Below are positions 8,961 through 18,202 of a stretch of DNA of 64,000 nucleotides, in pieces. The notes below the pieces were generated by a model. It ran no database searches, was not told the origin of the DNA, and saw only the letters and a program-made list of their open reading frames with translations. The stretch comes from Sulfitobacter sp. LCG007 (GTDB taxonomy: Bacteria > Pseudomonadota > Alphaproteobacteria > Rhodobacterales > Rhodobacteraceae): assembly GCF_040801785.1 (NCBI RefSeq), contig NZ_CP161805.1, forward strand, positions 744,001 to 808,000, in the 5' to 3' direction. The position numbers and the translations under genes were made by a program. Within the stretch, counting starts at the first letter, position 1; every line of letters starts with the position of its first letter.

Positions 8961-9877
8961 CATCCGAGTGGCTTCCAGACGGGGCGACGATCCGGGCGCA
9001 GGGCCTGATCGCGCTGAGGCCGCTTGCCTTGTCGGCGACGCCGTCCCATGCGCTGGCCGCCCTGCCCGGAGGCTTCCCCACGCGACGCAAGGGGGCGGGG
9101 CTCGAGCCTGCCGATGTCCGCGAATATGTGCCGGGTGACGACATCCGCACCATGGACCGGGGTGCGACGGCGCGGACCGGAACGCTGCATGTCCGCCTGT
9201 TTCGCGAGGAACGCGACCGGGTGGCGTTGCTGGTGGCGGATTTCCGGCCGCAGATGTTCTGGGGCCTCAAACGCGCCTTCCGGTCGGTCGCCGCGGCCGA
9301 GATCCTGTCCCTGATCGGCTGGCAGGTCGTCGAATCCGGCGGCCGCGTGGGATTGCTGGCGGTCTCATCCGAGGGGCTGGTCGTCGTGCCGCCCCGGGCA
9401 CGGGTGCGCGGAATGCTCGACGTCATCCGCGGCATGGTCGACTCCCACCGCGCCGGGCTCGGCGCGCTCGCCGCCGCCAGGTCCCCCGGGGATACGCGGC
9501 TGGATCACGCGCTGTTGCGGGCCGAGCGGCTTGTTCCATCCGGCTCGGAGATATTCGTCGCCTCGGGCTTTGACCGGCCCGGGCCGGACCTCGGTGACAA
9601 TCTTGCCGCGCTGTCGCGCCGGCGTCGCCTGTCGCTGATGCTGGTGACTTCCGGGCCCGGTGGTCGCCTGCCGCAGGGGCTCTACCCGGTTCGGCTCGAG
9701 GACGGCAGGCGCATGCGCCTGCGCGTGACAGGGGACGGCTTGGGGGACGGCTCGGGCGGCAGCGACGAGGTCCGGATCGTCGGGGGCCATCGGGCCGCGG
9801 TGATAGACGCGGGGCTGCCGGTCGAGACAATCGCGGCCCGGCTGGCCGGAGGGGGTCTGCGCGAGGCCGCGGCATGA
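8957..9877 (+). CDS. DUF58 domain-containing protein (MxaS-like)
   Basis: A 306-residue cytoplasmic protein with the DUF58 signature EPADVREYVPGDDIRTMDRGATARTG and a VWA-like C-terminal half. DUF58 proteins accompany MoxR ATPases; in methanol oxidation clusters this position is mxaS. The GTG start overlaps the moxR stop (GTGA). Its molecular role, possibly as an adaptor between the ATPase and the membrane VWA proteins, is inferred from family co-occurrence. Confidence 0.87.
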   Translation: MTSEWLPDGATIRAQGLIALRPLALSATPSHALAALPGGFPTRRKGAGLEPADVREYVPGDDIRTMDRGATARTGTLHVRLFREERDRVALLVADFRPQMFWGLKRAFRSVAAAEILSLIGWQVVESGGRVGLLAVSSEGLVVVPPRARVRGMLDVIRGMVDSHRAGLGALAAARSPGDTRLDHALLRAERLVPSGSEIFVASGFDRPGPDLGDNLAALSRRRRLSLMLVTSGPGGRLPQGLYPVRLEDGRRMRLRVTGDGLGDGSGGSDEVRIVGGHRAAVIDAGLPVETIAARLAGGGLREAAA

Positions 9878-10248
9878 GCGGGCGCAGCATGACGCAGGAC
9901 GCGATGCTGGCCAGCCTTCAGGACATCCGGCTTCCCGAGGCCAGCGCCGGCGCGGGCGTGGCGGATGTTTTCGTGGTCATCGGTCTGACGGCCCTGCTCG
10001 CCTTGGCGGTTCTGGCAGTGCTCGGTGCCCTGGGACTGCGCAATGCGCCCCTGCGCAGGGTGTCGATGCCGGTGCGGGTCGCCGAGGCGCTACGTCTGCC
10101 TGCCGGTCCGAGACGCGTCGCCCTGCTGCATCTGATCCGCGAACGCGACCCCCTGCGATACGCGGTGCTGGCGGAGGGGCATACGCTCTACCGGCGGGGG
10201 GGCCTGAAGCTCGAGGCGATCGAGGAAGAGGCGCGCAAGCTTGTTTGA
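9874..10248 (+). CDS. Small single-span membrane protein of the moxR/VWA operon (DUF4381/MxaA-like position)
   Basis: 124 residues with one transmembrane helix at about 31-53 (VFVVIGLTALLALAVLAVLGALGL) and a basic cytoplasmic tail. The layout and position between DUF58 and the first VWA gene match DUF4381-like proteins of Bat operons and the slot of mxaA. It is coupled by an ATGA overlap to the upstream gene and overlaps the next gene by 8 bases. I cannot assign it firmly to one family. Confidence 0.75.
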   Translation: MSGRSMTQDAMLASLQDIRLPEASAGAGVADVFVVIGLTALLALAVLAVLGALGLRNAPLRRVSMPVRVAEALRLPAGPRRVALLHLIRERDPLRYAVLAEGHTLYRRGGLKLEAIEEEARKLV

Positions 10249-11203
10249 ATTCGCCGATCCCTGGTTCATGCTTGCCCTGCCGCTGCCCTTCGCCGTGGCA
10301 CGGCTCTGGGGGCAGGCGCGCAGCCAGGATCGCGCCCTTTACGTGCCGGACCGCATCGGAGCGGCATTGCTGGCGGCCGGGGGCGGGGGGTCGCAGCTCT
10401 TGCGGGTGCCGTTGCGGGCGGGGCTGCTTGCCGCGGCATGGGTGTTTCTGGTGCTCGCTGCGGCGGGGCCAAGGGGTCTTGCCCCGGTCGATGCGCTGAA
10501 GGTGTCCGGGCGCGACCTGGCGCTCGTGATCGACCTGTCGGGGTCGATGGTGCGCGACGACTTCTTTCTCGACGGGGCGCCGATTACCCGGCTCGATGCG
10601 GTCAAGCGTGTCGGCGCCGAGTTCGCACGCCGCCGGGGCGGCGACCGGCTGGCGCTGATCGTCTTCGGGTCCGAGGCCTATTACGCGACACCATTCACCT
10701 TCGACGTCGAGGCGGTCGCGCAGCGCATCGAAGAGGCGGTGATCGGGATATCGGGCCGCGCCACGAACATTTCGGACGGGCTCGGGCTCGCGCTCAAGCG
10801 GATGGCAACGAGCGCGGCAGAGACGCGGGTCGTCATCCTGCTGTCGGACGGCGTCAACAACGCCGGGGCCACAAACCCGCGCGGGGTGGCCGATCTCGCC
10901 GCATCGATGGGAATCCGCGTCCATACCATCGCGATGGGTCCGAAGGATCTCGAGACCGCCGAGAAGGGCGAGCGCGGCGTGGTCGACGCCGCGACGCTGG
11001 CCGCCATCTCGGATATCTCGGGGGGCGAGACATTCCGGGTCAGAACCACCGAGGATCTCGAAGCGGTGGCGCGCGCGCTCGACCGTCTGGAAGCGACCGA
11101 CAGCGACGGGCTCGCCGCCGAGGTCCATGCCGACTACTGGCCCTGGCCCGCAGGCGCTTCGCTCCTGCTGCTTCTGGCCTTCGCCTGGCGGGAAGTTGCA
11201 TGA
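10241..11203 (+). CDS. VWA domain membrane protein (MxaC/BatA-like)
   Basis: 320 residues: N-terminal membrane segments at about 8-22 and 58-76, a periplasmic or cytosolic VWA domain starting with the MIDAS motif D98-L-S100-G-S102, and a C-terminal helix at about 300-317. This is the BatA/MxaC layout. MxaC is needed for an active, metal-loaded methanol dehydrogenase in methylotrophs. TTG is taken as start because it gives the conserved FEFADPWF N-terminus; ATG 10268 is the alternative. Confidence 0.85.
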   Translation: MFEFADPWFMLALPLPFAVARLWGQARSQDRALYVPDRIGAALLAAGGGGSQLLRVPLRAGLLAAAWVFLVLAAAGPRGLAPVDALKVSGRDLALVIDLSGSMVRDDFFLDGAPITRLDAVKRVGAEFARRRGGDRLALIVFGSEAYYATPFTFDVEAVAQRIEEAVIGISGRATNISDGLGLALKRMATSAAETRVVILLSDGVNNAGATNPRGVADLAASMGIRVHTIAMGPKDLETAEKGERGVVDAATLAAISDISGGETFRVRTTEDLEAVARALDRLEATDSDGLAAEVHADYWPWPAGASLLLLLAFAWREVA

Positions 11204-12102
11204 GCTGGCCAGAGATCGTGCTGCTGAGGCCCTGGTGGCTTCTGGCCCTCCCGGTGCTGGGTTTGCTGACCTGGCTGCTCTGGCGGCGAAGCGGTGCGCT
11301 TGGCGACTGGGCACGGGCGGCCGATCCTGCGCTGCTGCGCGCGATGGAGCGGCTTGGCCATGTGGACCGGGCTTCTGACGGCAATCGGATGCTCCTGCTT
11401 TTCGCAACGTCGGCGGCACTGATGGTTCTCGGCCTGGCGGGACCCGCCGTCGAGCGGCGCGATACCCTGTCCTTCCGAAATCTCGACGGCGTGATCTTCG
11501 CCGTGGATGCCTCGGCCAGCGTCACGGAGGATGCCGGCTGGGAGCAGTTGCTGCTGACCGGGCGCTTCGCTCTTTCCGCACTGGGAACCCGGCCGGGCGG
11601 TATCGTTGTCTATGCCGGGGATGCCTATGTCGCCTCGGACCTGACGAACGATCACCTGCAGCTCGGTCAGACCTTCTCGCTCATCGGGCCGCAGACCGTG
11701 CCGGACCCGGGATCGCGCCCCGAACGGGCGCTGGCGCTCGCGGCCGACCGGTTGGAGACCTCCGGCGTGATCGCGGGCGACGTGCTGCTGTTCACCGACG
11801 GCGCGGGGCTGGGCCCCGCCTCGCTTCTGGCAACCGAGCGGCTGGCCGGTCTCGATGCGCGCCTGTCGCTGGTGGGGCTGCACGGCGCGACGCCGGAGAT
11901 GGAAGCGCATGCGCGTCTCGGCAATGGCCGTGTCTTCGCGGCGAGCGAGGTGGAGGCGCTTGGTCGCTTCCTGTCCGAGACTGCACCTACCAGGCTCGAG
12001 ATGCAGCAGTATCCCATGATCTTCTGGCGCGACATGGGGCGTTATCTGCTGGTCGCCGCGATGGTGCCGGTCTGCCTCCTGTTCCGGAGGGGCAACGCAT
12101 GA
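11200..12102 (+). CDS. Second VWA domain membrane protein (MxaL/BatB-like)
   Basis: 300 residues with membrane helices at about 11-28, 62-82 and 277-295 and a VWA domain with MIDAS D103-A-S105-A-S107. It starts at the ATG overlapping the stop of the preceding VWA gene (ATGA). A pair of VWA proteins, here MxaC- and MxaL-like, is standard in methanol dehydrogenase maturation operons. The metal-binding role is inferred. Confidence 0.84.
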   Translation: MSWPEIVLLRPWWLLALPVLGLLTWLLWRRSGALGDWARAADPALLRAMERLGHVDRASDGNRMLLLFATSAALMVLGLAGPAVERRDTLSFRNLDGVIFAVDASASVTEDAGWEQLLLTGRFALSALGTRPGGIVVYAGDAYVASDLTNDHLQLGQTFSLIGPQTVPDPGSRPERALALAADRLETSGVIAGDVLLFTDGAGLGPASLLATERLAGLDARLSLVGLHGATPEMEAHARLGNGRVFAASEVEALGRFLSETAPTRLEMQQYPMIFWRDMGRYLLVAAMVPVCLLFRRGNA

Positions 12103-12776
12103 AGGCTGCAGTCGCCATCGCATTCGGGGCCCTGCTGCTGGGCGTCCTTCTGGGCGGGGCCGCGCCCTTCGGACGCGTGCTGCTTGCCATCGGCGCGCCG
12201 GGTCTGGCGGCGCCGTTCTTCGCCGATCCGGCCTGGCGCGGCGTCGCGGCCTATCGTGACGGCGACCACGACGCGGCGGCACGGGCCTTCGAGGCGGCGG
12301 GAAGCATGTACAATCTGGGCAATGCGCTGGTTCGGGCGGGAAGATACGCGGCCGCGCTCGAAGCCTACGATCTGGCGGTCGCGCGGGATGGCGATGCCGC
12401 AGCGCGCGCGAATTTCGACGTGGTGACGGCCTATTACGCCGGCCTGGGGATCGACGCGGAAACCATCAGCCTCTTCGGCGAACGCAAGATCGGGGCGTCC
12501 GAGGAAAGTTTCGTCGCCCGCGGCAACGCGCGCGCCGCGGGCAGCGGCAGCGAGGTCACGAACACCAACACGATGCTTGGTCTCGCCCAGCTCGAAAGTC
12601 ACGGAGAGCAGTCCGTCAGGCAGATCTTCGACGACAAGTTCATCGTCGCCGACGAACGCTGGCTGACCCAGCTCGACGACGTGCCGGGCGCGTTCATGGC
12701 CGCGCGCATCGCGCAGGAACACAAGCGCCGTCGCGATCTCGGACTTGCACCGCCGGCGCCGGAGGATCCAAGGTGA
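12099..12776 (+). CDS. TPR-containing membrane protein (MxaK-like)
   Basis: 225 residues with an N-terminal hydrophobic segment (about 4-35) followed by a short TPR-like stretch, WRGVAAYRDGDHDAAARAFE then MYNLGNALVRAGRYAAALEAYDLAV. This matches MxaK, or the TPR part of BatC/BatE. It is ATGA-coupled to the VWA gene and overlaps the next gene at GTGA. The C-terminal half is acidic and basic mixed, with no further recognisable domain. Confidence 0.77.
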   Translation: MKAAVAIAFGALLLGVLLGGAAPFGRVLLAIGAPGLAAPFFADPAWRGVAAYRDGDHDAAARAFEAAGSMYNLGNALVRAGRYAAALEAYDLAVARDGDAAARANFDVVTAYYAGLGIDAETISLFGERKIGASEESFVARGNARAAGSGSEVTNTNTMLGLAQLESHGEQSVRQIFDDKFIVADERWLTQLDDVPGAFMAARIAQEHKRRRDLGLAPPAPEDPR

Positions 12777-13960
12777 TCCGTCCTGCCGTGCTCCTTGCCA
12801 TGCTGCTGTCGCCGGTCTGGGCCACTGCGCAGTCGCTCGAGGTGAGTCCCGGCGAACTTCGCCTGAGCGTCGAGGTCGATCCGCAGGACAGCGTGCCGGT
12901 GGTGGGAGAACAGGTGCTTATCACCATTCGCGGCCAGTACCGGCGTCACGTCACCCGCGAGACCCTCGTTCAGCCCGCGCTCGAGAGTTTCAGCTGGGCG
13001 CAGCTGGGACCGGACAGCTGGCGCGAGGACAGGGTGGACGGCCAGAGCGTGAAGATCTTCACCCGGCGCATGGCGCTTTACCCGGACACAGCGGGAACGC
13101 TCGAGATCGGCTCCTTCACCCAGAAGCTTACACTGACGGATGAGGGCGATGACTGGTTCGAGCACGAGATCCTGTCGGAACCTGTGCAACTGATGGTGGA
13201 GCCCGCCCCGGTGCATAAGGGCTGGTGGTTTCCTGTCCGGGCCCTTCGGATCTCGGATGACTGGTCCAATGCACCCGATCAGCTTCAGCCGGGCGAGGGT
13301 GTCCTGCGGGTGATCCGGCTCGAGGCCCTGGGCGTGACGCCCGAGATGATTCCGCCGATGCCGGAACTCGTATCTCCCTCCGCGATGATCTTTGCCCATC
13401 CCGAGCGCAGGATGGCCGAGCTGACCCCGGAGGGTCCGGTGACCTATGCCTACTGGCGCTGGACGATCCGCCCGACCAACGGGGTGTCCGCCATCGTCGA
13501 ACCGATCACGCTGCGCTATTTCGATACGGTCAACCGGGTGGAACGCGAGGCGACCATCTCGCCGCAGCGCGTCGCCTTCGGGGATCCGGTGCCGCTGCCC
13601 GGCGGCGGAGCGCCGCGGATCAGGCAGGGCACCGCCAGCCTTCCGGGGTGGCCTCTCCTTGCGGTGGCGCTGGCGACCTTCGCGCTCGTCCTCGGCCTGG
13701 GTGCCCGGCGCGCGCATTTCGCGCGCAACGGCGGGCTGGCGCGACCGCCGCTGCTCGACCCCCTCGCGTATCGTCTGAGATGGGCCGCCCGTTTCGGGGA
13801 TGTCCGGCGCGCCACTGCCCTTGCGCATCGTCTCGTCTCGCGCAGCGGCAAGGGCAAGAAGGCCCTGAAGCGCATGGATCGGCTGGTGTTCGATCCGAAG
13901 GCACGGGGAAGCGACGTCATCCCGCTGGTGCGGGAGCTCTTGCGGGCGCAGCGCGCGTGA
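12773..13960 (+). CDS. BatD-like periplasmic protein of the Mxa/Bat operon
   Basis: 395 residues: signal peptide (1-20, cleavage near AQS), beta-rich periplasmic region with the BatD-like start LEVSPGELRLSVEVDPQDSVPVVGEQVLIT, a membrane helix at about 288-307, and a basic cytoplasmic tail. BatD/oxygen-tolerance proteins end MoxR-VWA operons. Last gene of the operon beginning at 8001; 78 bases separate it from the response regulator gene. Confidence 0.8.
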   Translation: MIRPAVLLAMLLSPVWATAQSLEVSPGELRLSVEVDPQDSVPVVGEQVLITIRGQYRRHVTRETLVQPALESFSWAQLGPDSWREDRVDGQSVKIFTRRMALYPDTAGTLEIGSFTQKLTLTDEGDDWFEHEILSEPVQLMVEPAPVHKGWWFPVRALRISDDWSNAPDQLQPGEGVLRVIRLEALGVTPEMIPPMPELVSPSAMIFAHPERRMAELTPEGPVTYAYWRWTIRPTNGVSAIVEPITLRYFDTVNRVEREATISPQRVAFGDPVPLPGGGAPRIRQGTASLPGWPLLAVALATFALVLGLGARRAHFARNGGLARPPLLDPLAYRLRWAARFGDVRRATALAHRLVSRSGKGKKALKRMDRLVFDPKARGSDVIPLVRELLRAQRA

Positions 13961-14038
13961 CGCCCTGCGGGGCATCCCTTCCACTTAAAAGTTGAAAACG
14001 AAGCTGAAGGCCTTAGCGTTACCGCAAGGGAGAATCAA

Positions 14039-14761
14039 ATGCATGCCATGGGATGCCGCACAGAGCCACGCGCGCTGTCGAGTGTGCTCATCGTGGACGA
14101 TCATCCGCTTTACTGCGATGCGCTGACAGCGACATTGCAAAGGGCGTTCGATCGCTGCGATGTCCTCACCGCGACCAGCCTCAGCGAAACACTGGCCATT
14201 CTCGACGGGGGGTTTGAACCGGATCTGGTCATGCTCGACCTGAAGCTGCCCGACGTCACCGGCATTTCCGGGTTCGAGCAGCTCAGGCAGCGCGTCAGGG
14301 GCACCAGCATCCTGGTGATATCTTCGCTGGCCTCGCACGAGCTTGTCCGCGAACTGCTGGATCGCGGTGCCATGGGCTTCCTGCCGAAGGAGAGCCCCGC
14401 GTCCGTGCTGCGGGAGGCGGTGCAGGAGGTCATCGAGGGCCGGCGCTACGTGCCCCCCGCTTACCGCAGCATCGCAAGCGGTGCGGGCCAGCGCGACGAA
14501 CCCTGCGCCTATCGCTCCAATCCGCAGCTTGCGGCGCTGACGCCGCAGCAGAAGCGCATTCTCAAGCTGATCTCGGAGGGCAATCCCAACAAGCTGATCG
14601 CCTACGAGCTCGACCTCGCGGAGACGACCGTGAAAGCCCATATCACCGCGCTGCTTCGCCGGCTCGGCGTCACCAACCGGACGCAGGCAGCGGTACTGGT
14701 GGAATCCATGACGGCCCAGGCGGGAAATACGCCCGAAGTGCGCGCTTTCCTCAAGAACTGA
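14039..14761 (+). CDS. LuxR-type two-component response regulator
   Basis: 240 residues. The receiver domain (about 14-130) has the acidic pair D20-D21 and phospho-acceptor D67 in PDLVMLD. The C-terminal LuxR HTH (about 172-230) reads LTPQQKRILKLISEGNPNKLIAYELDLAETTVKAHITALLRRLGV. AAGGGAG precedes the ATG by about 6 bases. It overlaps the FIST gene by one base, and the hybrid kinase follows, so kinase 15924-18158 is its likely partner. By position it could activate xox/pqq genes, as ErbR/AgmR-type regulators do for PQQ-alcohol dehydrogenases. Confidence 0.88.
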   Translation: MHAMGCRTEPRALSSVLIVDDHPLYCDALTATLQRAFDRCDVLTATSLSETLAILDGGFEPDLVMLDLKLPDVTGISGFEQLRQRVRGTSILVISSLASHELVRELLDRGAMGFLPKESPASVLREAVQEVIEGRRYVPPAYRSIASGAGQRDEPCAYRSNPQLAALTPQQKRILKLISEGNPNKLIAYELDLAETTVKAHITALLRRLGVTNRTQAAVLVESMTAQAGNTPEVRAFLKN

Positions 14762-15927
14762 TGGACGGCGCTGCACCCAGGGTGTCGCCACGGTTCCTCA
14801 GGGTCGGGCGGTCCGCATTGCGCGATGCCGAAAGCGCCGTGCTCGAGGCGGTGCGCGCGATCGACCTCTGCGCGACGCGCTTCGTGCTAGTCTTCCTGCC
14901 CGAGACGCTCGACCCGCATGAGCTCAGCGGCCTGCTGAGCCGGCACCTCGATGGGGTGCCCTTCTTCGGATGCACCACGGCAGGACAGATCACGGGCAAC
15001 GGTTATGAAGACGATGCGCTGTTGCTGCTGGCCTTTCCGAAGGAGAATTTCCGTTGCGCCTCGCTTTTGCTCGACACGCTGGCGCCGTTCTCCGAAACCC
15101 AGGTCGCGACGCGGGCGAAGCGGCTGTCGAACAATTTCAACACCACCGCGGGCTGGAACCGTCTGGGCTTTCTCTTCACCGACGGGTTGTCCAAGCAGGA
15201 GGACCTTCTCGCCTCGACGCTCGATACCGTGCTGGGCGGGTTTCCCATCTTCGGAGGCTCGGCGGGCGACGGCTTCCGCTTCGAGAAGACCTTCCTGTTG
15301 TGCAATGGAGAGATCCACTGCAATGCCGCCCTGCTTCTGCTTGTCGAGACGGACCTCGAGTTCCAGGGGCTCGGTTTCGACCACTTCCTGCCCTCGGGTC
15401 CGCAGATCGTCATAACCGACGCCGATCCGGACGAGCGGCTGGTCTACGAGATCAACGGCGCGCCGGCGGCGCAGGAATATGCCGACCTCGTGGGCTGCGC
15501 CGTCGAGGACCTGTCGCCGCAGATCTTCGCCGAATATCCCATGCTTCTGCGCCACAACCAGCGTTTCTACGTACGTGCCGTAAGGAACGTGACCGAGACG
15601 GATGCCCTGTCGTTTCTGGCGGCGATCGATGACGGGCTCATCCTGACGCTGGGCCGCGGCAAGGAGATCATCGAGACTCTGGAAGCGGGGCTCGATCTCT
15701 GCGACCGCAAGGGCCAGGCGCCGGATTTCATTCTGGGATTCGACTGCGCGCTCCGCAAGCTCGAGATCCGGCAGAAGCAGCTGGACCGGCGCGTGTCCGA
15801 GATCTTCCGCAATCACCGCGTGCTCGGATTCAACACCTACGGAGAGCAGCAGTCCGGGGTTCACATGAACCAGACCTTCGTCGGCGTGGCCTTCTTCGAA
15901 CCCGAACCCAGGGCGATCACGCCATGA
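14761..15927 (+). CDS. FIST signal-sensing protein (NosP-like)
   Basis: 388 residues with FIST N-terminal (GCTTAGQITGNGY motif) and C-terminal domains. FIST proteins are intracellular sensors; the Pseudomonas member NosP is a heme nitric-oxide sensor encoded beside the soluble kinase NahK/ErcS' and regulates it. The same arrangement occurs here: FIST overlaps the kinase start by ATGA and shares an operon with the LuxR regulator. Heme binding cannot be confirmed from sequence alone. Confidence 0.85.
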   Translation: MDGAAPRVSPRFLRVGRSALRDAESAVLEAVRAIDLCATRFVLVFLPETLDPHELSGLLSRHLDGVPFFGCTTAGQITGNGYEDDALLLLAFPKENFRCASLLLDTLAPFSETQVATRAKRLSNNFNTTAGWNRLGFLFTDGLSKQEDLLASTLDTVLGGFPIFGGSAGDGFRFEKTFLLCNGEIHCNAALLLLVETDLEFQGLGFDHFLPSGPQIVITDADPDERLVYEINGAPAAQEYADLVGCAVEDLSPQIFAEYPMLLRHNQRFYVRAVRNVTETDALSFLAAIDDGLILTLGRGKEIIETLEAGLDLCDRKGQAPDFILGFDCALRKLEIRQKQLDRRVSEIFRNHRVLGFNTYGEQQSGVHMNQTFVGVAFFEPEPRAITP

Positions 15928-18158
15928 CCCTGACCGGCGGCACGCGGGATCTGCCGGCGGACGTCCAGATCCATCGGCAGGAAAAGATCATCCGGGCGCT
16001 GATCCGCCGCGCTGACCGGCAGAACGACATCGGCACGTCGGCATTCCGGGCCTTCCAGTCCGCCATCGCCCTTCAGGAACGCGTCGATGCGCAGACACGC
16101 GACCTGAAGCGGGCTGAAACCGAACTCGAGAGCGTCCGATACGAGCGCGAAAGGACGCGCCGCAGCCTCGTCGATGCGCTTTCCTCGATGGCGGACGGCT
16201 TCGCGCTCTTCCTCGACGGGCAGCTTCACGTCACCAACGATTTCTTTCTCAGCCTGCTTCCCGACACATCGTCGCTGATCGCTCCGGGCCTTGGCATCGA
16301 AGGCTTCTTCGATCTGATCTCGAGCAGCACCGAGTTCGTGTCCTCGGACCGGAACCTGTCGGATGTCGCGGCGGCGCTCGTGCAGCCCCGCAGCAGCATC
16401 GCGGTGGTCATCGGCTTCCGGCGGGACCGCTGGTACAATCTGAACGCCCAGCAGACGTCGGATGACAACGTGCTGGTGCTGCTGACGGACATTACCGAAC
16501 TGGTCCGGCGCAACCGGTTCGAGAAAGAGACGCTGATCGACTTCCAGAAGGATTACCTGAAGGCGGTCTTCCAGAACATGAGCTCGGGCGTCTGCACGGT
16601 CGCGGCAACCGGGCAGGTGCTGATGTTCAACCTGAAGTTTCAGGACCTGCTGGGTCTCGGCCGCAACGAGCTGACGGCGGGCGTGCATGTGGACGAGCTG
16701 TTCCGCAGCCTGATGTCGCGCGAACTGATCCGGGCGGATGACATCAGGGTGCTGCTCGACTGGCGCGACGCCCTCGGCAACCGCGAGTTCGTCCAGCATC
16801 TCGTGCGGCGGCGTGACGGACAGGTGATCAACATTCATGCCTACCGACTGCCGGACGGCGGCTACGTGATCGAGCTGAAGGACGTGACGCTCGAGGTGCG
16901 CAATACCGAAACACTGGAAGAGCGCGTCCGCGAGCGCACGGCGGAGCTGACGAAGGCCAACGACAGGCTTCGCAGCGAATATGGCGAAAAGGCACGGGTC
17001 GAGGAGCAGCTTCGTCTCGCCAAGGAGCGGCTCGAGGCGGCGATGTCTTCGAAGACACGCTTTCTTGCCGCGGCAAGCCACGATCTGCTGCAGCCGATCA
17101 ACGCGGCGCAGCTGATGATATCCACCCTGAAGGAGGCGACCCGCGACACCGAATTCCAGCAGCTGGTCGAGCGGCTCGACGGCTCGTTCACCTCGGCCGA
17201 ACAGCTGCTGAGGTCGCTGCTCGACATCTCGCGGCTGGAAAGCGCGAGCCCGGATGACGTGTCGCTGGGCGCGGTGGGCCTGCACGCCATCCTCGCCGGG
17301 ATATACAGCGACCAGGTGCTGAACGCGGCGCAGCGCCAGATCTCGCTGGACTTCGTGCCCTGCTCGGCAACGGTCCTGTCCGACCCGATCTACCTGCTGC
17401 GCTCGATCCAGAACCTCGTCGTGAATGCGATACAGTACACCCGGCCGGGCGGGCGTGTGCTGGTCGGGTGCCGCCGGCACGGCCGCACCGTCGAACTGCA
17501 GGTATGGGATACCGGGATCGGCATCCCGCGTCGCGAGCAGAAACGCGTGTTCGAGGAATTCGCGCGGGCCGAGGGCACGGCGCTTGCCACGGGCATGGGG
17601 CTCGGCCTGTCTGTGGTCGAACGTGCGTGCCGCCTGCTTGGCCACAAGCTGTCGCTGCGCTCGAAACCCGGGGTGGGATCGGTCTTCTCGATCACGATGG
17701 AAGTGGTCGATGGCCCCGTGAAGCCAGAGGAGCCGACAAGCTTTCTTCCGGAGTCCGAGACCCGTGCCCTGGACCAGATCGTGCTGGTGATCGAGAATGA
17801 CGAGGACGTGCTCTTCGCCACGACGCAATGGCTCGAGCGTGCGGGGGCGGGGGTTCTGCCGGCGCGCTGCATCTCTGAAGCGGTCGCCTTCGTCAACGAC
17901 ATGGGAATGCCGCCCGATATCATACTCGCCGACTACCAGCTCGACGATGGCGAGACGGGCATCGACGCGATAACGCGGATCCGCGACATGGCGGACAGCG
18001 ACGTGCCCGCGATCGTGATCACCGCCAACCGCAGCGAAAGCATCCGTCAGGTGGGAACGCTCAAGGGTGTGTCCTTCATGACCAAACCCGCCAAGCTGTC
18101 GCGTCTGCGGCGGCTAATCGACTGGAAGACGAGCGATACCTACAAAGGTCGGAAGTGA
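15924..18158 (+). CDS. Soluble hybrid sensor histidine kinase (NahK/ErcS'-like)
   Basis: 744 residues without membrane segments: coiled coil (about 45-85), two PAS-like regions (about 85-190 and 205-320), coiled coil (about 325-375), HisKA with H386 in SHDLLQPINAAQL, HATPase with NAIQYTRPGG and DTGIGIPRREQKRVFEEFAR, and a C-terminal receiver (about 615-740) with D in IILADYQLDDGETG. Domain order and the HDLLQPINAA motif match NahK/ErcS'-type kinases linked to alcohol oxidation and NO signalling. The FIST protein probably modulates it. Confidence 0.9.
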   Translation: MTLTGGTRDLPADVQIHRQEKIIRALIRRADRQNDIGTSAFRAFQSAIALQERVDAQTRDLKRAETELESVRYERERTRRSLVDALSSMADGFALFLDGQLHVTNDFFLSLLPDTSSLIAPGLGIEGFFDLISSSTEFVSSDRNLSDVAAALVQPRSSIAVVIGFRRDRWYNLNAQQTSDDNVLVLLTDITELVRRNRFEKETLIDFQKDYLKAVFQNMSSGVCTVAATGQVLMFNLKFQDLLGLGRNELTAGVHVDELFRSLMSRELIRADDIRVLLDWRDALGNREFVQHLVRRRDGQVINIHAYRLPDGGYVIELKDVTLEVRNTETLEERVRERTAELTKANDRLRSEYGEKARVEEQLRLAKERLEAAMSSKTRFLAAASHDLLQPINAAQLMISTLKEATRDTEFQQLVERLDGSFTSAEQLLRSLLDISRLESASPDDVSLGAVGLHAILAGIYSDQVLNAAQRQISLDFVPCSATVLSDPIYLLRSIQNLVVNAIQYTRPGGRVLVGCRRHGRTVELQVWDTGIGIPRREQKRVFEEFARAEGTALATGMGLGLSVVERACRLLGHKLSLRSKPGVGSVFSITMEVVDGPVKPEEPTSFLPESETRALDQIVLVIENDEDVLFATTQWLERAGAGVLPARCISEAVAFVNDMGMPPDIILADYQLDDGETGIDAITRIRDMADSDVPAIVITANRSESIRQVGTLKGVSFMTKPAKLSRLRRLIDWKTSDTYKGRK

Positions 18159-18202
18159 CTTCGAGCGGCGACAGTCTAGGCTTTTCAGGGGGAGGACGAC
18201 GC

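Noticed and set aside
15861-17828. 655-codon open frame on the minus strand under the hybrid kinase
   Set aside because: Shadow frame typical of GC-rich DNA; Arg/His/Gln-rich translation, no domain, while the plus strand encodes a clear kinase.
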